A DNA stretch of 64,000 bases from Cristatella mucedo (GCA_009760855.2 WPIO01000031.1:1137001-1201000); one strand, 5' to 3'; numbered from the stretch's first letter, positions 44,835 to 57,309 are shown. The notes: generated by a model from the sequence alone, not told the origin. Numbers and translations are program-made.

Positions 44835-45763
44835 TTCTTAGCTTACAAAATCCTCCCGTATACGTTGACGCTTCTCTACATCAAACCTCCTGTTGAATCA
44901 GCTCGAAATTTCGGTGTCATGTTCCGAAGTGACCTCTCGTTAGACGACTACGTCAGCTCCAAAGTCAAGTCTGCCTACTTTCAGCTACATAACATTGCTC
45001 AAATTTGGGCTTGTTTAGATAAGGATGCCACGTCTAAGTTGGTCCATGCATTTGTGACATTCCATCTTGACTCCTGTAACTCAGTGCTTGCTGGCATACC
45101 GGCATGTGCAATCAGGCGATTACAGCTGGCGCAAAACTCCCCAGCTAGGCTCGTCTGTCGTGAGAGTCGCAGTTGCCACAGCACACCACTTCTCGCCGAC
45201 CTGCACTGGCTACCAGTCAAGCAATGGATTAACTTCAAGGTTTTATCGCTCACTTTTAGGTCACTTCATTATTTGGCTCCAGCCTATCTCTCAGATCTTC
45301 GGCCCAACCAGGCAAAGCATCGTACCACCCGCTTTTCGGAATTCAACAGTTTACCAATACCTCGCACTAACTTCAAATTGTTTGGAGAACATGCATTTAG
45401 TTTGTATGCTCCCAAAGCCTGGAGCTCCCTCCCGACTTTCGTCAGAACATCCCCTGACTTGACCACATTAAAAAGAACTTAAAAACACCCCTATTAAGGA
45501 AACATTTAGTGGGTCCCTGTGACTCGTCCTTCATGTACTTATGCGTACTGACACTGTGCATGCAGCCACTAACCACATTCGCATGCTGACCCTGTGCATG
45601 TCACCCCTAACCATGTTATTCATGTTGTTTATCGAGCATGATATTACTCACCATTCAATCGCGCTTCTCTTTGCCGCAAGTGTGAAGCCCCTAGAAAGAG
45701 ATTGAATTTCCCAAGGGCGCTTTATCAAGTGCATTATTATTAATAATAGTATTATTATTACAT
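44835..45763 (+). mobile_element. LINE family A, well-preserved 3' half
   Basis: An open frame of about 205 codons covers SARNFGVMFRSDLSLDDYV, the HAFVTFHLDSCNSVLAGIPA region, LADLHWLPVKQWINFKVLSL and the YAPKAWSSLPTFVRTSPDL end, followed by the 3' UTR and an (ATT)n tail. It is one of the youngest-looking A copies but is 5'-truncated, lacking the catalytic RT motifs. Confidence 0.9.
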
Positions 45764-45769
45764 GCTCCT

Positions 45770-46225
45770 CTGGGTGCACCTGTGGAGGCACCTGTGAATG
45801 CACCTGTAGATATTTCTCCGATTGCTCCAGTGGGTACACTTCTGGGTGACCCTCTGGCTGCTCCTCTGGATGCACCAGTGGATGCACCAGTGGATGCACC
45901 AGTGGATGCACCAGTGGATGCACCTGGGGATGCACCTGCGGATGCATCTGCGGATACTCCTCGGGCTGCATTTCAGACCTGTACCTGTAGATTGTCCTTA
46001 ACATGCACCTGTGGAAACTCCGCTGGCTACTGTGGGTGCACCTGTGGGTGATCCTCTGGCTTCTCCTCTGGATGCACTTGTGACTGGTCCCCTAGACTCT
46101 GCTCTGGCTGCTCCTCAGGAAGCTCCTTTGGATACTTCTCTCTATGCACCTGCGGGTGCGCTTGTAGGTATTCCTCTGGATGCACCAGTGCCTGCTCCTC
46201 TTGACGCTCTTTTGGCTGCTCGTGA
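45770..46225. repeat. 12-bp minisatellite (GATGCACCAGTG-like)
   Basis: Four perfect GATGCACCAGTG units (about 45869-45916) are flanked by diverged units with GGCTGCTCCTCTGGA and GATGCACCTG variants. The plus strand reads APVDAPVDAPVDAP; the minus strand reads HPLVHPLVHP. It is sandwiched between the tail of one LINE A copy and the start of another. Confidence 0.8.
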
Positions 46226-46289
46226 CGAAAGCTTGAACGCCGAAAGTCAACTGCCCAAAGTTTCGAAGACGACGGATAAGCCAGTCGAG

Positions 46290-47090
46290 AGTCAAATCAG
46301 CCTATTTTCAGCTTCATAACATTGCTAAAATTAGGGCTTGTTTAGATAAGGATACCACGTCCAAGTTGGTCCATGCATTCGTGACATCTCGTCTCGACTT
46401 CTGCAACTCACTGCTTACTGGCCTACCAGCATGTGCGATCAGGCGATTGCAGCTGGTGCAAAACTCTGCAGCTAGGCTTGTCTGCCGTGAGCGTCGCAGT
46501 TGCCACATTACTCCACTTCTCGCCGACCTGCACTGGTTACCAGTCAAGCAACGGATTGACTTCAAGGTTTTGTCGCTCACTTTTAGGTCTCTTCATTCTA
46601 TGGCTCCAGCCTATCTTTCAGAGATACTACCCCATCAGGCAAAGCATCGTACCACTCGCTTTTCGGAATCCAACAGTCTAGAAATACCTCGTACAAACCT
46701 TAAATCCTTTGGAGACCGTGCATTTAGCTCGTATGCTCCCACAGCCTGGAACTCCCTCCCGACCTGCATCAGAACATCCCCTGACCTGACCACATTTAAA
46801 AGAAACTTAAAAACATTCCTATTTAGGACAGCATTTAGTGGGTCCTTGTGATTCGTCCTCGATGTGCTTATGCGTGCTGACACTGTTCATGCTGCCACTA
46901 ACCACATTTGCATGCTGACCCAGTGCATGTAACCCCTAACCATGTTATTCATTTTGTTTGTTTTTCAAGCATGATTTTACTTACTATTCTATTGCGTATC
47001 ACTTTGCAGCAAATGTAAAGCGCCTAGAAAGAGATTAAGTTCTCTGAGGGCGCTTTATCAAGTGCAATATTATTATTATTATTATTAGAG
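46290..47090 (+). mobile_element. LINE family A, best-preserved C-terminal copy
   Basis: An open frame of about 160 codons (from [20 protein letters not shown] to FRTAFSGSL) ends at a stop, then the full 3' UTR and (ATT)n tail follow. I used it as the reference for family A. The tail ends about 20 bp before the acceptor of the next exon, so the insertion may supply part of that exon's T-rich acceptor context. Confidence 0.9.
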
Positions 47091-47110
47091 TACTGAGAGT
47101 GAGCCTGCAG

Positions 47111-47443
47111 TTTGCTTGCAACAGCTAGAGAAGCGCAACATGGATAGGGTTAAGCCGCCACCGGATAACCTCGCAGACTCAGCTTTCCCGCTACATGCAC
47201 AGAGATCGACGCCTTCAACGGAGAAGTCAATACTCGGCAAGTTTTCACTTGCAGGCCTTCATTCCTACCAAACGTTCACTCGCGGCGGAAAGCCAATGGT
47301 GGACGAGCCCGTCAAAAACGAGGTTTCCGAGGCCTCAGAGATGTTGTCTGCAAAGACCGCTTCCGCTAGCCCACTTGATGATATTAGGTATGCAAATACA
47401 TCGGCCCAGGTAGATGCATTGAACACAAAAGACGAGCGTGAAG
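47111..47443 (+). CDS. Internal exon (exon G, 111 codons)
   Basis: Seen: donor GTGAAG|GTGAGT at 47444 is excellent and phase 1. The acceptor GAGCCTGCAG ending at 47110 gives phase 1 and 333 nt; a better-looking AACAG 12 nt downstream would give phase 0. The pyrimidine tract is poor and the T-rich LINE tail lies just upstream. The product is polar and Lys/Ser/Pro rich (MDRVKPPPDNLADSAF, KSILGKFSLAGLHSYQTF, EVSEASEMLSAKTASASP). No domain recognised. It has the same codon count as exon F without clear similarity to it. Confidence 0.6.
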
Positions 47444-47949
47444 GTGAGTCCCAGTCACCTTGCGAGCCTTCCGATATTTGAAGTAGAGCTGTAAGTAAGA
47501 GTAAGAGTAGTAGCATGTAGAGTAAAAGTTGTGTGCAATTTACGGAAATTTCAAAATTAAAAAAACTGTAGTTTAAGTCCTACCTCGATTCAAGATTTCG
47601 TGACTGACACATTAACTGCCAACGCTTGACCGAAGAGCCATAAAGGCATGGGGTTATCCTGCGGATCCTATTTTGGATGATTTTTTTCCAATGTTACATA
47701 CTTCCGTTGTCAAATTCAATCTGTAATACCAGCTTTAATTGTAGACCAATGTTACAATGTATCTATAATTTGACCATACTCGGCATCCCGACACCTTAAA
47801 ACTCTCGTTTCCTTTGAAACTTGCATTGATGCCATTAGCCATCAAACGATAGCTAACTTTCTCAAATTAAACCCCTGTCAAACCAATTAAAAGGGTACGG
47901 GAAAACTGACTATCACTAATAAATTGGAAAGACAGGAATAAAATCGTCT
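47444..47949 (+). other. Intron
   Basis: No recognised feature before the decayed LINE. Confidence 0.4.
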
Positions 47950-48620
47950 TTCCCAATATGGATTCTATAGCATCCGCACGGAATCTGGATGCCAAGTTAT
48001 AAAATAAATATTTACTTTAGGATCACATCAGTTCTACACATTCAAGTCGGCCTATTTTCAGCTTGGTGTACATCCTCTAATATATGGCTCTCCTAGATAA
48101 GCATTACACCGCAAGAATTTCCATGCAGTTTGAGATCGCATCTGGAATTCTGTAGCAACCAACTTTCAAGTCTTCCCGCCAGTGCACTACGACGCTTACA
48201 GTGAGTGCGAACTTCTGCAGCTCTGCTTGTTTGTGGTCAAAATAGCAACTGCCACTTTTTAAACCGCTCTTTAAAAACCTGCAGCAGATCCAAATAAAGC
48301 AGCGGCTCCCCATAGAGCTCGTGTGGCCAATTAAAAAATCGGACACTCAGCTTTAGGTCCTTTTATGCTCTGGCTCCGGTCTTTACCTATTTGAAGTTAT
48401 TCCTATTTAGGCTTTCCACCATACCGTCCGCTTTTCTGATTAAAGTTTCTTTACTGTGCGTCTAACCAACCTTTATAAATTTGGCGACTGTGCTTCCAGT
48501 TCCTGTACTTTCAAAGCCTGGAGCTAGCTTCACACTGACTTCGCGACATTACACGGGGTGAAGACATTTGAAAGGAAACTACACAAAGCTGCTCCCCTTA
48601 CAGCATTCGGTGAGTCAACG
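47950..48620 (+). mobile_element. LINE family A-type, old copy
   Basis: Heavily decayed. Matches to A segments occur in order: TCAAGTCGGCCTATTTTCAG, the AACTTCTGCAGCTCTGCTTG region, CTTTTATGCTCTGGCTCCGG, and TACTTTCAAAGCCTGGAGCT. No 3' tail is clear. Confidence 0.6.
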
Positions 48621-51461
48621 GATAATTATCCTTGAATTACCGACGCGGGCTAGACCTGAACTCACTCTTCTCGCTAAGCAGCTGATATGTATCTTTATCA
48701 GGACAGGTAAAGAACGTAGGAGGTGATTCATTCCATTCCCGGGGTCAAGAAACTAAAGAAACGCGCTTAATTAGCGTTTTTTCATTGTTTTGATCTCCAG
48801 GTTAACTAATGGTGAACTTGCTTACACAATTCTTTTGCAGCCACAATAAGTTTATTCCTGCTATAGATTATGCAATATTTTCTTATGCTGCCTTAGTCAT
48901 TGCTAATATTTCGATAGTTGTATGTTCAACGGTTCCTGCCAATAATTTCAATTTCTTGCTTTTCTCATTTTTTAGACAAATAAAAAATGTTGGCAATCGA
49001 AAGTACATCTAAAGCTGCCAATTCATTGAGTATCTTATCTAATACTCATTAGCATTTATATAAGCCTAACTCCAAATTCTATGTGAAGTCATTGACAGAG
49101 AGAGAGAGAAGAAAAACAGAGAGAAAGAGAGGAGAGAGACAGAGACAGAGACAGACAGAGAAAACCACAGACTTAGCAGTAAACTCGTTTTAGGTATATT
49201 GTTTCAAATCCACATGGGACTACAATTACGGAAAAACTTTGGCGGATGACTATTAAACAAGTGCTAATACATGACCTAAAATTATTGAACTAAAATTCTT
49301 CCTTTGCCTTAAGTTGTCCATTGGCTACTATGTCAAATTATATATTTTTAATTTAACTAGTACAACTCAGGATAAATTACGCGTTTAACAAAGAAAATTC
49401 CTGCCTGGAGACCAATGCATTGGAAGTAATTTCAACATTTCAGCACTCAATTTAATGGATGCCTGTGAAAGAATAGTTTTCGGAAATACTCTCACCGGGA
49501 ATTCACCAGGGCACTTAATAAACTAAGAATATGTTACACTTCCATGCGCGTATTAACTCTTCAGGAAACGCGTTCAAACTAGCAAGAGACGCTGCAGCTA
49601 TTGCATACGAGGGATGGGCCCATAACCTCACCATTACTTTACAAATATGAGGGTATTTGGAAACCTTGAAAACCTGCTAAAGCCACAGCAATGCTTTAAG
49701 TTTTTCCTATGTCACCCTGGGACTATCGGGACACAGAGTTGGAGCAAACGAGCTAATGATTGGTAGCTGGTAGAGACGGCTGCACGGTCTCAAAGATGAA
49801 AAGCAGGTCCTGTGTAGCCTTTAGTCCGAGGGCATTGCACACGCTGAGAAAATCTAACGGCTATAATAAAAAAGGCTGAAAACACTCCGCTGGATACATG
49901 AAAAAGCTGTGGTTATGTGAAATGCAAGTCCCTCCACGCCTTCGTTTTTCACGGCTCCTCAAATTTTCACAAACACACTTAATTCTTAAGAGAATGCAAT
50001 TAACAAACTATTTTTCTCGCACAAAATATATTTTGGCGACCAATATAGGTGATAGCGTTCAGTGTTGCTACTTTCAAGCTCACTTTTCAAACTCTTTGTG
50101 CATCGATGTTATCTAAGCGTCTCGTTTTTTCAGCCGTGTATTCTTGCTTTTCTGTGGTTTTTCATTCAGGTCGGAATACTAGATTTTAAGTAGATGTACC
50201 TTCCGGATGTTTCTTTAGCCCGATAAAGTCTCACGGTACCAATGTGGGATGCCGATGTCGACCGATGCCGTTACTGTTGCACTGCTGCTAACCACAACAT
50301 GCATTTTGCCATTAGAACGACTGCTAATTTTACTTAACAGGCCCGTGTTATTCCACTGGAACCACGCTAGTGACTCTATGCTAGTTGTTGCAATAATGCT
50401 GCCGCAGACGGATTTTAACTTATGACTCTGCAATGATCGTTCTCAATTCAATGAACAAGTAGCTGCTAGTAGCTTGATGCTTGCGCTGGCTCGCTTGCTT
50501 TTGCCGGTTTTTTCCTGAGTTATGACGAAAGTTGACGAATTACTGGCCACCGATGCTAACCCATAAGGATTTCCTTTTTTAATCACTAGACCGTCCAAAT
50601 CTGGTGATGTAATACTTTTATCGCCATCACAGTACTCAATATTTCAAGCCACCGTGGTTTGGCTCATAGTGTATGTTCTCCATTTTGACGACAGCGATTC
50701 CTGGCTCATGCCCTGCAGCATGTACGAAGCGTCTGGGTGTAGAATATGTTCTTTTAGGGATTTATATACAAATAAATTGTATTTTAAGATCTTTCTTGGC
50801 TCTTAGTAAAAAAGCTTTCGAATATTTGTTTCACTTTGCCCAGCTAGTCGCTGGTTGCCGTTGGCTGCGGTGATTTACAGTCTACAAGGTAGAAATTCTT
50901 GCGTTATCTCTGTGGTTCCTGAATTCTTTTGGTTCTGTGCACTAGGAGTCGTCTTCTACTCGTTCCGGGTAAAAAAAATATCCGGTTACTATAATATTGA
51001 TAATCACTGCAATATTGGTTCCAAAGTTCTGCCAGTGTCCATGTTTTAAGATCTCAACGATCATCTTCAATTCCCTTCGCAAGCTAAAAGCGACGTGGTT
51101 AACCAAAATTCTCCAAATTTTTGTAGCTATTCGTGTGTAGTAAAACATTTCTAAAATTTTTAGAAAATTTTTATTTTATTCAAATTTGATTTTTTTCGTA
51201 TTCAGAACCAAAATCCTTGTAAAGACAATATGAGTCTTTTGACATCAATGCTGTGAGCAGCAACCTCTCCGCCTATGACTGTCTGCTTAACTTCTCAAAG
51301 ACCTTCTCCTCATCGATGCAATGCTACAAAATGATGCAAACCAGCGTCATAGATGAGTCTGCACCTTTGACTAAACGGACAGGTCCATATTTGCCAAGAC
51401 TTCCGTTGGTTTAAGGCTGAAGTAAAGCAAGCAGGGAATACTCAACGGTGGCTTGAAAATT
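48621..51461. other. No gene recognised; purine-rich microsatellite at 49097-49162
   Basis: A GA/GACA-rich stretch near 49100-49160 is the only definable feature. Other open frames are short and lack splice context. Confidence 0.4.
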
Positions 51462-51598
51462 CTGCTAACAAATGAAAAGGCTGCTAACAAATGAAAAGGC
51501 TGCTAACGAATGAAAAGGCTGCTAACAAATGAAAAGGCTGCTAACAAATGAAAAGGCTGCTAACAAATGAAAAGGCTGCTAACGATTGAAAAGACTGC
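51462..51598. repeat. 19-bp minisatellite, about 7 units
   Basis: Unit CTGCTAACAAATGAAAAGG, seven near-identical copies with a G or T variant in the AAATG part of two units. Confidence 0.95.
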
Positions 51599-51884
51599 GA
51601 ACTACTAGAGAATCGTTGTCCGCGTCTTCGCAATTGTGGGCTATTGTAGAGATTATTACTTTAGATTAATTTAGATACAATTTCATTCAAGCGAAGGCCA
51701 AGTTTATTTCGCATAGTGAAATAGTTGAGTCTCATACAATAACCTAAAAAGTGCGGTTAACCTTGCCCATAGAGCCTCTGACTGGAAGCTCAAAAAAAGC
51801 ATAGTGCCCAGTCAGTAGGCTTCCTAATTTACAGAGAGTTTATCAAAATCTTTCTTAAATAATTTTTAAAAATATACCTCATTT

Positions 51885-52010
51885 GCATAGCACCTTAGAG
51901 GAAGTTAGACTTCATTTAGGCACATTACATGTGCCACAGGGTTCGATCCCACGACCCCAGTAGTGAAAGGCGAGCACTGACCCCTGGGCCGAACCAGGGC
52001 CGGAACTGAA
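51885..52010 (-). mobile_element. S1-like SINE, diverged
   Basis: Minus-strand copy: TAGCACCTTAGAGGAAGTTA tail, CACAGGGTTCGATCCCACGA with a good B-box match, and CCCCTGGGCCGAACCAGG at the A-box end. Confidence 0.75.
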
Positions 52011-53876
52011 TAGGGAATACATCTGCTTACTGTCTTCCCTGCTTGAGGGCTACCACACACGCTGCAGTGCTCTCCTGGAGTCATTTTCATGCTCTCTTTA
52101 ATCTTGTCTGTATTGAACTTATCGTTAAATTTGTCTTCGAAGGTAGAAATACGACATCGTCTCAAAAGATGCTATGTCTGCCGTGTGCGAGCTGCTGTGC
52201 TGTTGCAAAGTGGCTTGCCATTTGAGGAGCGATTTCGAACTTCACGGTCAATAAGATCCACTTGTAATTGGGAAATATTTCTAAATTTAGGAATTGCTTT
52301 TACCAGAATATCATAGTCCCACTAGTTTGCACGGTTTTTGGCATCACGCATAAATTACTGCAGTTTCCCTTATTCCGGACTCCTGGCGTGTGCTCAACTC
52401 TCTGCAACTGCTACGAAACTCAGCCGCCCCTCTGGCCTGTCACCACATTGCCCCTCTGGTAAGCTCTCTCATACTGTAAAAACATAAACGGCACTTTGCT
52501 TACGTAGAACACGCAGAGCCTTTAAGACGGACAGTTAGCGTGTGCAAACACTTATGCTGCTACGCACGTTTTCAGGCTTTGCCTATGAAAATACAGCCAC
52601 AATGCTCGCATTAAGATTCTCACCTGTCTCTCCACTGCCAGTTAAAGATGGCATTTAGTCCTTAACTGTCACTTTTACCATGCAATAGAATTTTTACCAT
52701 GTGTGCACAACGTTTACTCAATTCTCATATTTGTCCTTAGGTAAAATGCTTACCACTTGTTATGAAAGCTGCATCGAATGCCACTCGGACTTGTAATGGC
52801 CTCTAACGAACCGTCTGAATTTAATGCCACAGGAAGATACTTAAGACCTCCTTAAACTGTGCTTACTTGTTTTTAGCAAGGGGCTTAATGCCCTTTAGAC
52901 TTTTAAACAAAATTTCACAGAAAGGTGAACTTGGAAAATTATTGGGAGTGAAAATGGCTAAAGTAGGAAACAGTTAAGACATTTCACGATAATCGTTTGT
53001 TCAGTCGAGGCACCACAAATGAATTTTCATGAACAAAACGAGACTGAGACCTCAGGATATTTGTCCGTGATATCTCCCCGAAAATCTAAGATGCCTTCTC
53101 AATTAATTCGCGCTTCGAAATGTGCGTTTTCCTATATGCCTGTTTGGATTGCAACTAAGTTAGCTACGACTGTCAGGAAATCTTTGATTTTAATCTTAGA
53201 TTCAAATCTTTGATTTGAAAATCACGGAGCATAAGCTTTGTAAATCCTGCTTAACTCTGTGAATGCTTTATTTAACTTTTCTGCATGAATATACTGCATA
53301 CGATTGATAAAATGTGGCACTGCCAAGTAAAAGTTTAGTCTACAGTGTGAATATTGATTCTTAGGGGAAAACTAAAGCGTATTACATGCACATAAGAATG
53401 CTAGTTATTTTTGCTGCAGTTGGTTTGGTATCGTAGTAAGAATAAGTGATGCAAAATGTGGAAACATACTGGTGAATGACTTTCAAATGCTTTGACGATT
53501 AATAAGCTTAACAAGAATTGAGAGACGCTAACCAGCAATGCCCTCTCCTGTTTAATTTCTGTTTCTTGCTGAATGTCTCTATTCATAACTGTCTACATTC
53601 ATGCTTAAAATTTTGATCGGCAGAGAACTCTCATTTTCATATAAGCTATTTAGTAAACATAGACCTGGCTATTTTCCAAGGTAGAGAGATTAACGAGGAC
53701 GCCGGGGACGCGAGATCAACTACTAAACAGGATTAGAGTGCGTACCATTTTTTGTTTAGTGTCGGAGCATGCCACCTGTTGAAGTAGGTGACAGCTTGAA
53801 AATATCTCAGGCGAAGTATAATGCATAAGAGAGTGGAAAATCGGGATCGCGTGACCGCTTCCACATCAGAGGCCAG
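52011..53876. other. No gene recognised
   Basis: Presumed intron of the large gene. No repeat family or supported exon. Confidence 0.4.
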
Positions 53877-54044
53877 TGAAAGCAGTGCTCCAGACGAAGG
53901 TCTATAAGACTCAGAGTCTGCTGGATTCAGATTATGTCCCTGAGAAGGTCGCATTTAGAATTTTATTTCTCGCAGAGACAAGCAACTCTTTCCCGATAAG
54001 TAGCTCCAAAAGATCGCTCAGACGTCTTTGCCTACATCCATTGA
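53877..54044 (+). pseudogene. Diverged duplicate of exon H
   Basis: A frame open over this stretch aligns without gaps, apart from one codon, to the C-terminal half of exon H: LQTKVYKTQS against LQTRDSVTST, EKVAF against QKVAT 20 codons on, and then the shared TTGAGTAAGTCC / ATGAGTAAGTCC donor region. With the acceptor AGGCCAG (53876) it would be a 56-codon phase-1 exon. With the stronger TTTATTTCTCGCAG (53975) it would be 23 codons. It may be a live alternative exon or a decaying copy; the open frame and GTAAGT favour some constraint. Confidence 0.45.
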
Positions 54045-54257
54045 GTAAGTCCACCTCCAAAATGTCAAGAGTTAGCAAACGGTTACAGTTCTGGTATCAG
54101 TGTACTCACAAACAGGTAGAGCTATAGTAGTCAATTTTTCCAGACATGTGGCAGTGAATGAAATTCATTTTATGAATCACAGCTAACACTAGCTCAAATT
54201 ATCGGAATGCAGTTTAGATAGTCTAACTATTGTCAGAATTGTTAAGTATTTTCTTAG

Positions 54258-54325
54258 AAAGTGTTGCGAAGAAGTCCACTGCCAATATATCCAGTTCCGC
54301 AATCAATGTACTAACAAATGTGTCG
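54258..54325 (+). repeat. Third, partial copy of the exon H 3' region
   Basis: AAGTCCACTGCCAATATATC and CAGTTCCGCAATCAATGTAC match, with a deletion, sequence just past the donor of the 53877-54044 copy. No open frame of note. Confidence 0.4.
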
Positions 54326-54646
54326 ACCTATTTATTATATGTAATAGGATCAGAACGTTTTCATCATATAATTTAGATTTGCTGATTTGCATTTCACTCA
54401 AGCTCGAACTCAGAGAGTCTTGCTAAATAAGTCCAAATAAATATTATCTTTACTAAAGCGAGGGACTGAAATGTAGGTTGGAGTTTTACTCTATACGTGG
54501 TGAAATGTGATTCCTATTTTCCCTGAAATTGATATATTATGTTTATAATTATTCGAAGAGTTATCCAAGTTTCTTGACAATTACATTTTATATTTAAATT
54601 AGCTGGACAGTATAGCTTGAAGCTTATGCTTGATGCTATTTTGCAG

Positions 54647-55000
54647 GAAAAAGAGGTGGCGACGTTTCTTTTCCCACTCAACAGGTTCAAAGCATGGACG
54701 CGCCATCGGAATTTCAGCGAATGCCATCCATTGAAGTTGGAGGAATTGTGGAATCTCAGGCGTCGGTGGCGATTACAAAAGAGACCGAGAAATCATCTGT
54801 GCCGCCGTCGCCACCGCTACCACCACGAACGGAATCAAAGCTCCAGACAAGGGATTCCGTGACTTCGACACTGAAGGCAAAATATTCTGGAACTCAAAAA
54901 GTCGCTACACCTGGCGTCGTCGCTCCGGAAATGGAGCATAAAACCGTGCCCGACGCAAAGCCTCCAAAAAGCTCTCAGACGTATGTGCGGCCGTCAATGA
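54647..55000 (+). CDS. Internal exon with an SH3-type proline motif (exon H, 118 codons)
   Basis: Seen: acceptor GATGCTATTTTGCAG ending 54646, donor ATGA|GTAAGT at 55001, phase 1 at both ends, 354 nt. An alternative phase-1 donor, TACAG|GTGTCA at 55046, would add 15 codons. The product is polar with SMDAPSEFQRMPSIEVGG, then SSVPPSPPLPPRTESKLQT, and ends PPKSSQTYVRPSM. PPLPPR fits the class II SH3-binding pattern PxxPxR. Binding is an inference. This is the last exon of the gene that I can see; with no stop codon, the gene continues to the right. Confidence 0.68.
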
Positions 55001-57194
55001 GTAAGTCCGCCGAAACGTCGAGAGTATATGACAGCTACGGTACAGGTGTCAGTAGTTTACTGATAAATATATCAAATTATTGCAATCATGCGGGTAAACA
55101 ATGTATCCTCCAAAGATCTTCAATCTTCTATTCGAAGTTAGCTATAGTTCAAAACATATGAGCGAAGCTTAATGAGTTAGGATAAATGGCGCTTCCGGTC
55201 GCAGTTATACTCTATGCTCAGAGAGCGGTAAGAACGGGATATACAGTTGTCCATGCAATTGAAGCTTGCGAAAAATGAGTACAACAAAATATTGGCAAGC
55301 GATATTATTGAGTGATGGCCTTGGTCATATATTTTAGTACGCCTTAGTCTCAAGAGAGTCTGCTCACTCGTGGTCCACGCTCTGTAGTCCATGTCTCTCG
55401 ACTGTTGTTTGGTTTACGCCAAGTAATGCCACAGCGTTTGCATTAGCACTAGCAGAGCTCTGCACATTTTTCGCGCCATGGGTGCACATTTGGTGTAGAG
55501 TGTCCCCGCGGCAGTGGAATTGTATCTGCTATCGATTAGCCTTTGAAATCCGTCAGTGACACATGAAGTGATATTGAGCTGCTAATACAGTGTAAGTCAA
55601 ATGAGCACGAATCCTTCGTCACGACGCTTCAAGAATCTGGGAGCTCTCAATACAGACTGACGTGGCATTATCAACTTATTTTAAGACATATAATAAAGAA
55701 ACTGAAAACCTACATGTTCCTCGCAGTTACTGCTTTTCCCTAGCGAGTTATTTTTTGTGCACTTACACAAAACTGAGTTTGCTGCGGCAATGAGCAGGAG
55801 AGAAATAGTTTTCAGAGCGCCACCCTCAAGAATTCGTCTATATATACTCGTACTTTTAAAACTAGCCGCGAACATAATTCCATACTCCCTGCCAGCTGCC
55901 AGCCCAGGGGCAAACTAACCTGCTGCTCTGAGGGCCTTCTTGTGTGCTTGGATACTTGTTGAGTCGCGATACTTAAATGCTTCTGCCTGCTTGTCCAAGC
56001 ATGCAGCCGTGGTTTAAATCACCTCTACGTCGTTGCTTCTCTGGTACCGAGTCGTAAAGCACACATACGACTTCGGTGATTTGCTTCTCTCACGGCTCTA
56101 TACAAAAGCAGTATTAGCATTGCCATCCTCGATAATTAAGTGAGTAGACTGCAATATTCGTATTCGCGAGTGACCACTTCACGCCTGCCGAGTACGGCTA
56201 ATAGTTTTTAGCTGTCTAGAGCTTAACGTCTAGCTATTCGAATTTTATTAGCGGCCCCTCTGCTTCTGTTACGAGCATCACTTTTAGTTTGTTGCATGCA
56301 TTCGTGTAATTCTTAATTGTATTAACAACGGATGGAACTTGGGCAGAGAGTTCGCCGGTACGATTAATAAAGAATTTATGGTGCAGATGAGGTCTAGCAC
56401 ATTTACTAGACTTTGTTTATGTGCATGATTTTACATAAAGTACTGGACTTCAGCATTGAGAGTACTTTCATGATAGATTTTGAAGTGACTTGGTGAAAGG
56501 CCGACTTGCGGCAAAGAAAACTTTATGAGCCACGGAGGAAGCAGCCAATATGCAGTTTGATAGAAGTTTAAGAATACAGTGAACAGCTAAAAAAACGTAT
56601 CATTAAAAAACAAAGGCCACTGACTGTATCTAAAAAAAATTAATAATCATTCCATGTGGTTGCAAAAATCTTAGAATAACTTCAGATTATGTAGAGTCCT
56701 GTATTGCAATGTGCTATGTAACTATGCACCTACTGCTGGGTAAATAAGCTAAACTGGTCGTGCTATACGCAGCATCCCATGTCATAAATCCACATGTCTG
56801 CATTTCAAAATCCATTATGGCCTGTTTATTTTAAATATTAATTCTAAAACTACACACTTCAAACCTGCGCATAATAGACGTCGATCTGAATAGCTTAGTG
56901 TAGCAGGAAAAATCTAGCGCCGAGTCATCGCAACCAGACTCCCTAATAGAAAATTAATGCGTGAGACAGGCTTATTCACACGTTCGCCGAATTCCATATC
57001 GGTTAATAAAATCATGGAAAAAAGACTTGATCCTATAGCACTCGCCTTCTCATATTGCTCATTTGATAGGCTTTTATTTCGTAAAAGTTGGTCCTCGCTG
57101 CCAAATTGCATCCTTCGTCTTGGACCTGCAATGGCCAAAATCTTGTACCTACTTACACTATGTCTGCTGCTTTGGATTTTATCACCAATCATTT
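55001..57194. other. No gene recognised
   Basis: Presumed intron downstream of the last recognised exon; several short open frames without splice support. Confidence 0.4.
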
Positions 57195-57300
57195 ACTAAT
57201 AATTTCTGTACAGCATCTGTAAAGTACCTAAAAGAAGATAATATTCTCTAAGGGCGTTATGCAAATTACTATTATTATTATCATTTACTATTATTATTAT
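57195..57300 (+). mobile_element. LINE 3' end fragment
   Basis: TCTGTAAAGTACCTAAAAGA, AGATAATATTCTCTAAGGGC and GTTATGCAAATTACTA with an ATT-rich tail, close to the 3' end of the copy at 30170-30940. Confidence 0.7.
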
Positions 57301-57309
57301 TACTATACC

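Noticed and set aside
51462-51598. CRISPR-like or coding repeat
   Set aside because: Head-to-tail 19-bp units without spacers or a useful frame: an ordinary minisatellite.
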